A stretch of DNA of 64,000 nucleotides from Magicicada septendecula (lineage: Eukaryota > Arthropoda > Insecta > Hemiptera > Cicadidae): the NCBI GenBank assembly GCA_034769895.1, contig JAWRYS010000723.1, positions 21,613-85,612 on the forward strand. The letters are read 5' to 3'. The first letter of the stretch is position 1, and each line of letters opens with the position of its first letter. Positions 34,555-46,022 of this stretch are shown one piece after another. A program made the translations under genes and the position numbers. The notes beneath the pieces are model-generated. The model ran no database searches, was not told the DNA's origin, and saw only the letters and a list, made by a program, of their open reading frames with translations.

Positions 34555-35086
34555 ATAAAAATTATTGCCGGAACATTTTTACGGTCAATACATAAAAATA
34601 AAAAAATTATAAGTAGTAGTCAATTAGCGACTAGTACCAAACACTTTTGGGATTCTTCATACTGTAGCTGTTTGCATTTATTTATATATTTCTTCTTCTC
34701 CTTGATTCCTTCTTCTTTTCCATTAATTAATAGCATATAACATCATTGATAGGCCTTATGTTAAAATTCTTTTGACTTTACTTCTTGTGACATATTTCTC
34801 CGTATCATTTCTTCTTATATAATCTTCAATTCCGAGAAATTCTAATTTTTGTTGTATTAATTATCATCCTCCTTCAGTTTCATTGGAGTCATTAAATTAT
34901 TCTTTATTCTTCTTATCTGCGCACATTACCATCAATTGTTTTTGTTCATTTAATTTTTCTTCTGTTTGTTACCATTAAAAATATTATTTTTCCTATTAGT
35001 CCATTTTAAATCAGTTCTTTATAAATATTATTTAATCATCTGTTCTCTTTTTCTTGGTGGTTTGTTGTTTGTTAAATTATATAGTT

Positions 35087-35300
35087 TCAAAATAACTTGA
35101 GTAAGATGTCCTTACATGCTTTTAGAATTTTGGGGTTTTAGTCTGTTCATTTTAAATTATATGGTTTCAAAATAACTTGAGTAAGATGTCCTTACATGCT
35201 TTTAGAATTTTGGGGTATTTAGTCTCTTCATTTTAAATTATATGGTTTCAAAATATCTTGAGTAAGATGTCCTTACATGCTTTTTTGAATTTTGGGGTTT
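35087..35300 (-). repeat. 80 bp tandem repeat with hairpin, three copies
   Basis: Each copy holds GTAAGATGTCCTTAC (35101-35115, 35181-35195, 35262-35276), the reverse complement of the D hairpin GTAAGGACATCTTAC, plus TTTTGAATTTTGGGG-type flank. Element D has one copy at 42814. Confidence 0.85.
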
Positions 35301-35373
35301 TTATTTTACAATGGGTTGCTTGGTCCTGTATCCATAAAATCCGTCCTTTTTTTCTGGTTTGTTTGGAGTCTGT

Positions 35374-36040
35374 TTAACCATGGTCCATTATTTCAGGTAC
35401 TCCATGTTCTCGGATTGCTGGGGTGTTCGTAATTAATTCTCTCCTTGATAATCTTCTTACCATCCGGCTCTCCCACTTTGCTGCTATGAAACTTTCACTT
35501 AAGTACCGGTCTTCCGTCATAATTCGTTCCTTTTTAACTAACAAGTATTGTACCTCCTCTAACATAACATAGTTGCTCATAATTAATCTCATTTCATTCC
35601 CTTTTACCTCTGGATTATTTACCAAATATTTGAATGTTGTATTCCGTCTTGAAGATACGACTGATATTGTCTGATACACTTCCATCGTTGACACATTTAA
35701 TGGAGATCTAAACTTAATTAACTCCCTTTGTTCATTAATTGGAAGGTTAAATACATTAATTAATCCACCTGTAATCATCTCCCATTCTTCCTTGGTATTT
35801 ATTATTCTCTTTCTACACGTTTTTATTATTTTCTTGGTCTTCTTTTCCACGGTTTGAACATCCTTTTTGTTGTGGCTATTTTTATTTTCAGATGGCATTA
35901 TGGTATTCTGTAATTTCTATTTCCTTCCTCCTCTCTTCTGTATTCGGACTTACTTTAATACCTTCTAAAGTGCTGTCTGATGTTTCATCCAAATTCTTGA
36001 CACTATGGTCCATTTGTTTATTAATCTCCTCCTCCAAGTA
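35374..36040 (-). pseudogene. Element D2 Gag-like protein, C-terminal part
   Basis: 174 open codons (35374-35898) match the C-terminal half of the D protein: VEKKTKKIIKTCRKRIINTK, then TKEEWEMITGGLINVFNLPI, INEQRELIKFRS and YVMLEEVQYLLVKKER. Recognisable sequence continues upstream to about 36040 (MDHSVKNLDETSDSTLEG) with a frame change. The N-terminal coiled coil is missing because the element is truncated. It extends about 20 codons past the D stop, so D may be the one that ends early. Confidence 0.7.
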
Positions 36041-36883
36041 AACACTTCGAGAAAAGAGGTAAAATAAACTTTATTAATAATTGTTAACCAAGAAATCCTC
36101 ATGTCGAATATTAGCCAATATTTCGTAAATGATTTCATGTGTATAATAAAGACATAATCTGTACTCTAGAGGACAAATCCGGAACTACATACTACGAAAA
36201 AACCAAAAATTCGAAATTTATTATTTTTCTCTTGTAAAGCGTAGTATATAATTATTAATTTCTGACCGTCTCATAACACAAAGAACTTACCCTTAACCCT
36301 GGGGAAATTAATAAATGAATTCTTTATTGTTTAATGTTTAATCAAGGATAAAAAAATAATTTGTTATAATTCCAATGTTTACCTAATTAAATCGCTCAAA
36401 TGTGTTGTTGACCGAAAAAATCAATTATAATTTTTGTACTGGGATAAGAGAAAAATCAGTGTATTACATAAATAAATACTCTGAATATTTTATTATAAAT
36501 AATAAAACGTGTATTCTTTCTTGTAGAGGGTAGTTGTTACAGATTTTCAGGAAGCCAAGAAGAAGACAAACCGCCGGGTAGTATCACCGAACATTGGTGT
36601 TTGTTTAACCTAACATTTTGAGGCTGATGTCAAAATCAGCTGGTCTTATGAACAGCGAATATTTAAAAATAAGTAATTGTATACTCCGGGTGTAATATCT
36701 TTGGTCCTCCTCTCTCTACTAACTACGATTAAATAACTTCATTAATCTCTCCCAAATCACACACACTCGATTTTAGTTTTCTTGGTAAACATCAAATTCA
36801 ACCGCTTTGAACATTAGCAAATATAAACAATAAGTAATCATAAGAAACGATACTCGTGGACGGGAAAGACGAGAGACGTTACA
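36041..36883 (+). repeat. D-like LTR fragment
   Basis: Diverged 3' part of a D-type LTR on the plus strand (shared GAACTACATACTA, CTTACCCTTAACCCTGGGGAA, CAGCTG...CACAGCGAA), ending GACGTTACA at 36883. It abuts truncated D2 on the left, suggesting recombination or a deletion between two elements. Confidence 0.6.
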
Positions 36884-36885
36884 AT

Positions 36886-39295
36886 ACTACGTAACAGAGT
36901 TGAGGTTCCCGACGTTACATAAAAACTTTGTCAACATGACTTAAAACAATGCCCAAAGTATGTTATAATTAAATACAAGAGGGCCAATTTCACATAAAAA
37001 ATGCATTGAAGGTACCTAGTAAGGTTACTAGGTAATAAAACATGAAGGTGTACTTAAATATAAAATATGTAATGAGTATTATAAGAAGTAAATTATAAAC
37101 ACTGTGTCTAGTGGGATGAGTTTAATGTGTAGGAGTTGAGTATAATATACTGTTCAATTAATATTTAATGTGTTATAAAAAGTACTTGTTGTTGTACTGT
37201 ATCATGATATAGTGTTTACATGATATTTATTTTATGTTTTGTGTGTAGTAAGTGTGGAGCCGTTGCTTTAAGGAAGTACTAAGTCATGGGTACTCATTTC
37301 ATTCATGTTAAACTTGTATTTAAATAATTAAATACAAGTACATTTATTAGGTGTGATGTTATGTTAAATGTATTTACTTTAATTAATTAATGAAGATGTT
37401 TAAAATAATATGTGTAAACTTGGCCAGGAAGACAATAAGTGTTAATAAGTTGGCAAGTAGTTCTTATAATTATGTTAAAAACCAGTGAAGGGTTCAATGA
37501 TGAACTAACTAATAATAATGAATTGAAACCAGGAAATTAAAATTGTAATAATTGGCCATAAGCCAGTGACTCTTTGTACAGTAGGTCAGGTAAGAAAAAT
37601 TAAATTAAAAACAAAACAAAATTATAACATGTGTAATAAAACCAATAGGCCTAAATTTAGTGTATGTAAAAGGAAGTTAATACCTTTTTTAATAAGTCCA
37701 TTCAGATGAAAATGTAGTAAAATGTATACAGTTTAATAAGGCAGATTAAGTGAAAGTTTTATGTGATTTAGTGTAATTCCAAGAATGGAGTATTTTAATA
37801 AATAAGAGTAGTAATATTTCCTAATTCTGGCTCTAGGATATCAAATATTATCCAATGACAGGAAAAGTAATGGTTGTTAGGGTAACAGAAATGCAAGAAA
37901 TTTTGTTGATTTCAACATTCGATTGTTATATGCTAATGGGTAAGGTTCAGCAAACAAATTTAAAAAGAGAACCAAATAAAATGAATAAAATCTAAACAAA
38001 TCAAATGTCTTAAAGAAATCCATTTAAAAAGAACCGAGTAATAACTCCAGAAACTATATCTCAGTAAATATAATTCTATACATCCTTAAAGTTCACGGAA
38101 TTAAATAAATACTCATTCAAACTATTTCCAGTAAAAGAATGATGATGAAAACGATTTACCATTAAACAAAGATGATCCATGGCAGAAGAAGTCAAAATTA
38201 ATTAAATTATAAATTAAAACATACACGAAGAACTTTTGTATTGAAGTACCAAACCTCACTTTCAATAAACTAACGAAGTCGTAATATTACACCAATTCCA
38301 TTGGGACCGGCAACTACTAGGATCGTGAAGAAGAACGAAGACCAGAACTGAACTTCTGTTACACTCCGGGACATCACATCTAAACCTTTATTGAGAATCT
38401 GGACGCTGTTTTTGGTCAGAGTAACATAACCATTTCATCTTCACTCCATTATAAACAGACACGGCCACCTTGAGTATCGTACCGCTTGGTAACAAACCTG
38501 CTTATATTTAATTTTATATATTAAGAGTTAATAACAATTGTAATACTTAGTAACCTTAATTTTGCATTACCTGGCCTTACTAATCGTTAAAAGAATCACA
38601 TGTGCCCTGGGATAAGAGATAAACCGAAAATTATATTTAAATTGTAATATACACCACTAGTTCACTAACAAATCGATTCAGTATTGTATGATCGATATTA
38701 TGATCCAATAACCGACGAAGATAACTGTTGAAAATTTAAAATAATATAAATAAAGAATCCTTCTTTTATGTGACGATGTTCTGTGTTATTGTAGAATAGT
38801 TATTGTATTTTGATTAGGGAGTAATTTACAGAGAAAGAAAGTGATAAAACCGTCAAGTGAAATGACTTAACCTATAAGAATGGGTTAATTACTAATAACA
38901 GCGCTCGTTACAGACAGCTGGTGAATACGGGAGAGTGGAGAACTAACTTATTCTCTTCGCCGCTCTTTGGTCAATTTAAATAATACGGACTGACTAGGGT
39001 TGGAGAGAATTACTGAATTATTAACTATAATACCCGTAATATAGCGTTATTCTCTGGTAAAACACTTGGTAATTAATTAACACAGGTCTATGTTCAACAT
39101 ACAAATCATATCAACTATACAGTAAATAATTGTTTTTATAAATTAATCTTGATTTGCAGGAGGTCTCATCGGCAGTAACATATTACGAATAAAGTAATAC
39201 ACTAGTAATAACGTAGCCATTTAGTTTATTACAAATTGGCGCATACCAATGTGGAGCTTAATTAAACCCCGAAATCCCAAATAAAAATAGTTTAT

Positions 39296-39298
<3 letters not shown>
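36886..39298 (+). repeat. LTR C2 with short leader
   Basis: Homologue of LTR C, ending TTATTACA at 39233. It is followed by a PBS-like site (AATTGGCGCATACCAATGTG, 39234-39253) and about 45 bp of leader, which is then cut off by the (TA)n run and element D. A poly(A)-type signal AATAAAGAATCC lies near 38750. No gene. Confidence 0.65.

Positions 39299-39341
<43 letters not shown>
39299..39341. repeat. (TA)n microsatellite
   Basis: About 40 bp alternating TA immediately before element D. Confidence 0.95.
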
Positions 39342-39343
<2 letters not shown>

Positions 39344-41441
39344 TAACGTTACATAACCCGGTCCCAATAAATTAAATCATGTAAGAACATAAAGGTCAGA
39401 AATGGGTTACCTATAACTAGCTCTAAATTAAAGTATATCACTAAACATGATAAACAATTCGAGTGATATACGGTGCAAAGTGAGTTATAGTGTACCCATT
39501 GAGGTAAAAAATGAAAGTGAAGGTAACTTATTACAGAATTGTGCTGTAGGTTTGGGAATTATAAAACTATGAGAGTAGACTATAATACTACTAACTGATT
39601 CTGTATTTTATTTATTTATTGTAATATTTATATTGTATGGACAACCAATTGTTATACCTAAGTTAATGTTATATTTTTTCAAATATTTGTGTTATAATAT
39701 AAGATAACCCAGGGTTCATTTTAAAAAACATAAAAAATTTTAAATATCAAAGGATAATAAAAAATTAAAATAATACTATGAGGGAAATGGCAACAGGAAG
39801 TAGTGCAGTGTAGGAATACTATGAGAGACTAAATAAATAATATATATATAAATTTATTTAAAGATAATAAAATTATCAAATACTTATATACAAGGTCATA
39901 AGAAAATGAACAAAAACTTATTATGTAAACCAAGTTGATAAAGAAACCGGAATGGAAAAGAATTATTTTTCGGTAAATAAAATATAAATTTATAATAATT
40001 ACAAACTTCCTGTATAATAAAAATACTATGGGTTACTAAGAATGACGGAAATAACAAGTATTGTTAATAATAATAAATTTGGAATAAAACCATAGAGTTG
40101 ACAAAATGATGCTACTACAATTCTAATAAAATAACCTTTCTGGAACTTTGGAGGAGTGAAAATTAGTACAAAATTAACAAGCAACATGACCACTATATAA
40201 TCATCCATTATTTATCAAAATTAAATGGTTATACTCCTTAAAAAACAGTGAAAGAAAACCTTCTGATGATTCAACCTAGTTTCGCCATAGTTCAAGTTGA
40301 CGATAGAATATGAGCCAGACGGTAATGAAATTATAACTCAAGACGGACCTCACCAGAGAAAAAGCTTCATTCCAGTAAGAACCATACGAAGAGAGGTAAT
40401 ATAAACATTTCGTTTAATAGTTAACGAAGAAAACGCATTCCGCATGTTGGTATAGAACACGAAACTAGTCAAATTTAATCACATGTTTTTAAAGTAAACA
40501 AACGCACGCTGCTCTCTTACGGACATTCCTGGAACTACATACTAAACGAAAAATAAACAAATTTATTTAATATTTTTTCGGTATTTGTAAAGCTTAGTAA
40601 TTATCCATTTCTGACCATCTCATAACAAAAAGAACTTACCCTTAACCCTGGGGAATTATTAAGAATTATATATTAATTGATGTTTTGAAAATAGTGTAAA
40701 ATTTGGTAAACAAAACCATATATGTTTTTTTCTTTAGACAATTCCATGTTTACTCGATGAAGTCGATATTATGTTTTATGTAAGGAAAGATCAATTGTGA
40801 TACTTGTATTTTGGTGGCAGGAAACAAAAACCAATAATATAAATAAATAATATTATTGAAAAATGATATTGAATAATAAAGTGTGTTATAATTTTTGTAG
40901 TGGGTAGTTGTAATAGATTTCAGCACAAAAACAGAAGAGATCAACACATCGGATCAGATTTTGCTATAGTGTAGGCTGGTTGAACTAGGCGTGGAAACTT
41001 GTCTCACAATCAGCTGATTTAAATCACAGCGAACAATTTGAAAAATCAGAAATCGTCTAAACCGAGTGTAAATAATTGGTACTTACTCTCTCTTCCTCAT
41101 AAGGCTGAACAACTTCCCTCCTTGACCCCAAATCACACACTCTCGATTTCTGTTTAGATTGGGTAACATTAAAAAATCCTTTATTTATTTTTTAAAACGT
41201 CAGTTATTATAATTCATAAGTGGCGACTGCGGAGTGGCGGAAACTTTAATATCTCAAACCGCGACGTTACAAGATTGGCGCATAACAACATTGGGAGCTT
41301 AATTAAATAAGACGAACACCCAATAAGCCACATACAAAGTTTTCGCTAAAACCTCTACAACAACCGCGACGTTACAAGATTGACGAATACAACGTAGGGC
41401 ATATAATATAACTCTCCTATATCAAAAAGCAGTACGTTACA
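39342..41441 (+). repeat. Element D 5' LTR
   Basis: Ends AGCAGTACGTTACA. Near its 3' end it has two internal copies of an LTR-end plus PBS module: CGTTACAAGATTGGCGCATA (from 41265) and CGTTACAAGATTGACGAATA (from 41370). The third, at 41435 (CGTTACAAGAATGGCGCTCA), is the present boundary. Confidence 0.9.
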
Positions 41442-41465
41442 AGAATGGCGCTCAACGTAAAAGGG
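41442..41465 (+). promoter_or_regulatory. Element D primer-binding-site region
   Basis: AGAATGGCGCTCAACGTAAA follows the LTR end; related to the TGGCGCC.CAACGTGGG type of PBS. tRNA not identified. Confidence 0.6.
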
Positions 41466-41537
41466 CTGTAATTAGAAAAGAATTTTGATATATTTAATAA
41501 AAATATATACCAAAAAATCTGATTATCGTCGGCAGTT

Positions 41538-42628
41538 ATGAGAAAACAAGAAATGCATAATACCCGAGGCAAATCGAAGAAGAGGGCAGAAGAAAAGGAG
41601 ATTGAAGAAAGTGGACAGGAACAAGAAATAGAGTTAGTCACGGACAGCGAAATGGAACAACCAATGGGTGATAAAGAAGAAACTGAAGTAATCACAGATA
41701 CGGACAAGGAAATAGTTGAAGAGGATGCCCAAAGGGATCAACCAGATAAATCCAACCAAAAAGAAGATATAAGCATACAGGAGATGTTAAGAATTATAAT
41801 GGAAGGGAATAACAAGATCCAGGAAGATAATAAGCGAACCAATGAGGAAAATAAAGAAAATTTTAGGAGACAGGAGGAAAATTTTGATAAAATAGAGGAG
41901 AACTCAAGGAAACAAAATGAAACCTTGAGCGAGAAATTGAATAAAATAATTGAAAACTCAAGGAAACAAAATGAAGCCTTGAGCGAAAAATTTGACAAAG
42001 TGGATGAAAGTTTCAGAAAGTTAGAGGAAACAATGGACAGTGGTTTCAAGAAAATGAATGAAAGTTTTAGGAAACAGGAGGAAAGTTAAAGAGACACCAT
42101 GAGACATTTATGAAGAAAATGGACAGCGGTTTTAATAATTTGGATAAAACATTAAACAGCACTTCCGAAGGTACTAAAGAAGACCCGAATGCATTGCTAT
42201 CTGAAAATAAGAATAGAAAGGACAAGGAGAAGATCCAAACCATGGAAAAAAAGACCAAGGAAATAAGAAAAACATGTAGAAAGAAAATAATAAATACAAA
42301 GGAAGAATGGGGGATGATTACAGATGGATTAATTAATATATTTAACCTTCCAATTAATGAACAAAGGGAGTTAATTAAGTTTAGATCTCAATTAAATAGG
42401 TCGATGATTGAAGTGTATCAGACAATATCAGTCATATCTTCAAGACGGAATATAACGTTCAAATATTTGGCAAATAATCCAGAGGTAAAAGGGAATGAAA
42501 TGAGATTAAATATGAGCAACTATGTTATGTTAGAGGAGGTACAATACTTGTTAGTTAAAAAGGAACGAACTATGACGGGAGACCGATACTTAATTAAAGG
42601 TTTCGTAGCAGCAAAGTGGGAGAGCTGA
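41538..42628 (+). pseudogene. Element D Gag-like coiled-coil protein
   Basis: Two frames (41538-42089 and 42110-42628) form one gene of about 360 codons, split by a one-base frame change near 42085. The N-terminus has HNTRGKSKKRAEEKE, then an acidic region with EEDAQRDQPDKS and an EMLRIIME motif. A coiled coil with repeated SRKQNE(T/A)LSEK units follows (near residues 115-183). The second part has MDSGFNNLDKTLNSTSEG, a basic stretch, and the conserved domain TKEEWGMITDGLINIFNLPI at residues 63-82 of that frame. It matches B, D2 and E in the same order. Possibly encodes an assembly protein; no function is proven. Confidence 0.65.
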
Positions 42629-42813
42629 ATGATAAGGAGATTATCGAGGAGAGAAGTAATTCCGAACACCCCAGTAATCCGAGGAAGAGGAATAACTGAG
42701 TTAATGGACCATGGTTGACCTAAATAATAACAAAACAGAAAAGGGGACTGAAATTCTGAAAACCGACCCAGCAACCCATTGAATAGCGGAAAACCCCAAA
42801 ATTCTAAAAGCAT

Positions 42814-42828
42814 GTAAGGACATCTTAC
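42814..42828 (+). other. Conserved 3' hairpin GTAAG-GACAT-CTTAC
   Basis: Single copy in element D, about 185 bp after the Gag-like stop, preceded by AAAATTCTAAAAGCAT. Present in all of B, D2 and E. Confidence 0.65.
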
Positions 42829-43360
42829 TCAAGTTATTTTGAAACCATATAATTTAAAGTGAAGAGTATATAAGAACTGATTACTAAAAAGAGTTATAAA
42901 GAGTTGATTTAAAATGAAATAATAGGAAAAAGTAATATTTTTAATGGTAACAAACAGAAGAAAAATTTAATGAACAAAACAATTGATGGTAATGTGCTCA
43001 GATAAGAAGAATAAAGAATAATTTAATGACTCCAATGAAACTGAAGGAGGATGATAATTAATACAATAATTAGAATTTCTCGGAATTGAAGATTATATAA
43101 GAAGAAATGATACGGAGAAATATGTCACAAGAAGTAAAGTCAAAAGAATTTTAAAATAATGCCTATCAATAATGTTATATGCTATTAGTTAATGGAAAAG
43201 AAGAAGGAATCAAGGAGAAGAAGAAATATATAAATAAATGCAAACAGCTACAGTATGAAGAATCCCAAAAGTGTTTAGTACTAGTCGCTAATTGATTACT
43301 ACTTATAATTTTTTTATTTTTATGTATTGAGCGTAGAAATGTTCCGGCAATAATTTTTAT

Positions 43361-43391
43361 GAGCAGGGATGATGTTCCCCTGGTCTCAGAA
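43361..43391 (+). other. Conserved 3' block, element D copy
   Basis: GAGCAGGGATGATGTTCC then CCTGGTCTCAGAA, shared with B (26052) and D2 (34525). Confidence 0.6.
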
Positions 43392-43896
43392 GGTGTAAGG
43401 ATGGACAGAGGAGTATGGACCCAGAGTGGCCACCCGACTGGTACCACTGGACAAGATAGGGAAAAATGTTAGGGAAATTGAATATTTAAGGGATAATAAT
43501 TATAAAATAGCTGAAAAGAGTGATATTAGATTCCAGAAGTATAGATGAAGAATATAGAAGGAAGATAGCAGACCGAAGCTTAATTGATAAAGCGAATTTA
43601 TAGAAGTAAATAGAAATGAGTGTTAAAACAAGTTTAATATGATTAGTGTGACCAGTCCTTATCAAATAAAATGTGGAAGTACCACTACCCAGAAATAAAT
43701 AATTGATGAATTTGCCTCCAAGAGAGAGAGAGTATAGTAAGAAAACAGCAATTACCACCAGTCTGAAGTACCAGTCAGTTTACAATCAGTCAGAAATGAA
43801 ACACTATTACGAAGATAAAACCAAGACTATTAGGAGAATTGAACCAATCAGCAATTTATTTTTAATAAATGAGTTAAACTAAAATAAATTTGTTCT

Positions 43897-43912
43897 TGTG
43901 GGGGGGGCTTTA
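43897..43912 (+). promoter_or_regulatory. Element D polypurine tract
   Basis: GTGGGGGGGGCTTTA directly before the 3' LTR. Confidence 0.7.
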
Positions 43913-46012
43913 TGTAACGTTACATAACCCGGTCCCAATAAATTAAATCATGTAAGAACATAAAGGTCAGAAATGGGTAACCTATAACTAGCTCTAAATT
44001 AAAGTATATCACTAAACATGATAAACAATTCGAGTGATATACGGTGCAAAGTGAGTTATAGTGTACCCATTGAGGTAAAAAATGAAAGTGAAGGTAACTT
44101 ATTACAGAATTGTGCTGTAGGTTTGGGAATTATAAAACTATGAGAGTAGACTATAATACTACTAACTGATTCTGTATTTTATTTATTTATTGTAATATTT
44201 ATATTGTATGGACAACCAATTGTTATACCTAAGTTAATGTTATATTTTTTCAAATATTTGTGTTATAATATAAGATAACCCAGGGTTCGTTTTAAAAAAC
44301 ATAAAAAATTTTAAATATCAAAGGATAATAAAAAATTAAAATAATACTATGAGGGAAATGGCAACAGGAAGTAGTGCAGTGTAGGAATACTATGAGAGAC
44401 TAAATAAATAATATATATATAAATTTATTTAAAGATAATAAAATTATCAAATACTTATATACAAGGTCATAAGAAAATGAACAAAAACTTATTATGTAAA
44501 CCAAGTTGATAAAGAAACCGGAATGGAAAAGAATTATTTTTCGGTAAATAAAATATAAATTTATAATAATTACAAACTTCCTGTATAATAAAAATACTAT
44601 GGGTTACTAAGAGTGACGGAAATAACAAGTATTGTTAATAATAATAAATTTGGAATAAAACCATAGAGTTGACAAAATGATGCTACTACAATTCTAATAA
44701 AATAACCTTTCTGGAACTTTGGAGGAGTGAAAATTAGTACAAAATTAACAAGCAACATGACCACTATATAATCATCCATTATTTATCAAAATTAAATGGT
44801 TATACTCCTTAAAAAACAGTGAAAGAAAACCTTCTGATGATTCAACCTAGTTTCGCCATAGTTCAAGTTGACGATAGAATATGAGCCAGACGGTAATGAA
44901 ATTATAACTCAAGACGGACCTCACCAGAGAAAAAGCTTCATTCCAGTAAGAACCATACGAAGAGAGGTAATATAAACATTTCGTTTAATAGTTAACGAAG
45001 TAAACGCATTCCGTATGTTGGTATAGAACACGAAACTAGTCAAATTTAATCACATGTTTTTAAAGTAAACAAACGCACGCTGCTCTCTTACGGACATTCC
45101 TGGAACTACATACTAAACGAAAAATAAACAAATTTATTTAATATTTTTTCGGTATTTGTAAAGCTTAGTAATTATCCATTTCTGACCATCTCATAACAAA
45201 AAGAACTTACCCTTAACCCTGGGGAATTATTAAGAATTATATATTAATTGATGTTTTGAAAATAGTGTAAAATTTGGTAAACAAAACCATATATGTTTTT
45301 TTCTTTAGACAATTCCATGTTTACTCGATGAAGTCGATATTATGTTTTATGTAAGGAAAGATCAATTGTGATACTTGTATTTTGGTGGCAGGAAACAAAA
45401 ACCAATAATATAAATAAATAATATTATTGAAAAATGATATTGAATAATAAAGTGTGTTATAATTTTTGTAGTGGGTAGTTGTAATAGATTTCAGCACAAA
45501 AACAGAAGAGATCAACACATCGGATCAGATTTTGCTATAGTGTAGGCTGGTTGAACTAGGCGTGGAAACTTGTCTCACAATCAGCTGATTTAAATCACAG
45601 CGAACAATTTGAAAAATCAGAAATCGTCTAAACCGAGTGTAAATAATTGGTACTTACTCTCTCTTCCTCATAAGGCTGAACAACTTCCCTCCTTGACCCC
45701 AAATCACACACTCTCGATTTCTGTTTAGATTGAGTAACATTAAAAAATCCTTTATTTATTTTTTAAAACGTCAGTTATTATAATTCATAAGTGGCGACTG
45801 CGGAGTGGCGGAAACTTTAATATCTCAAACCGCGACGTTACAAGATTGGCGCATAACAACATTGGGAGCTTAATTAAATAAGACGAACACCCAATAAGCC
45901 ACATACAAAGTTTTCGCTAAAACCTCTACAACAACCGCGACGTTACAAGATTGACGAATACAACGTAGGGCATATAATATAACTCTCCTATATCAAAAAG
46001 CAGTACGTTACA
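43913..46012 (+). repeat. Element D 3' LTR
   Basis: Same length as the 5' LTR. Substitutions noticed include the pair at 39727/44287 region, the A/G at about 40051/44623, and two in the ACGAAG(A/T)AAACGCATTCCG(C/T) stretch. Confidence 0.9.
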
Positions 46013-46022
46013 ATATATATGT

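Larger units (their letters stand above)
32052..36040 (-). mobile_element. LTR element D2, 5'-truncated
   Basis: Minus-strand relative of element D: 3' LTR 32052-34004, purine tract, untranslated region, then the 3' part of the Gag-like gene. It breaks off at about 36040 and is joined to a D-like LTR fragment of opposite orientation. Confidence 0.75.
39342..46012 (+). mobile_element. Complete LTR element D, apparently non-autonomous
   Basis: LTR 39342-41441, internal region 41442-43912, LTR 43913-46012. Both LTRs are exactly 2100 bp and differ at only a handful of positions seen by eye. The LTR starts with the perfect palindrome TGTAACGTTACA. The internal region has a PBS-like site, one Gag-like gene with a single frame change, the 3' hairpin, the conserved CTGGTCTCAGAA block and a G-rich purine tract. 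No protease, RT, RNase H or integrase was found, so mobility would need proteins from another element. Confidence 0.85.

Noticed and set aside
35087..35300. Three regular repeats resembling a CRISPR array
   Set aside because: Units are contiguous, 80 bp, without spacers, and lie in a retroelement of a eukaryotic genome.
29571..39233. C and C2 as the two LTRs of one element
   Set aside because: They are in the same orientation but too diverged, and their internal sequences and ends do not match.
40026..40208. 60-codon frame repeated at 44597-44779
   Set aside because: Inside the LTRs of element D; no start context or homology.
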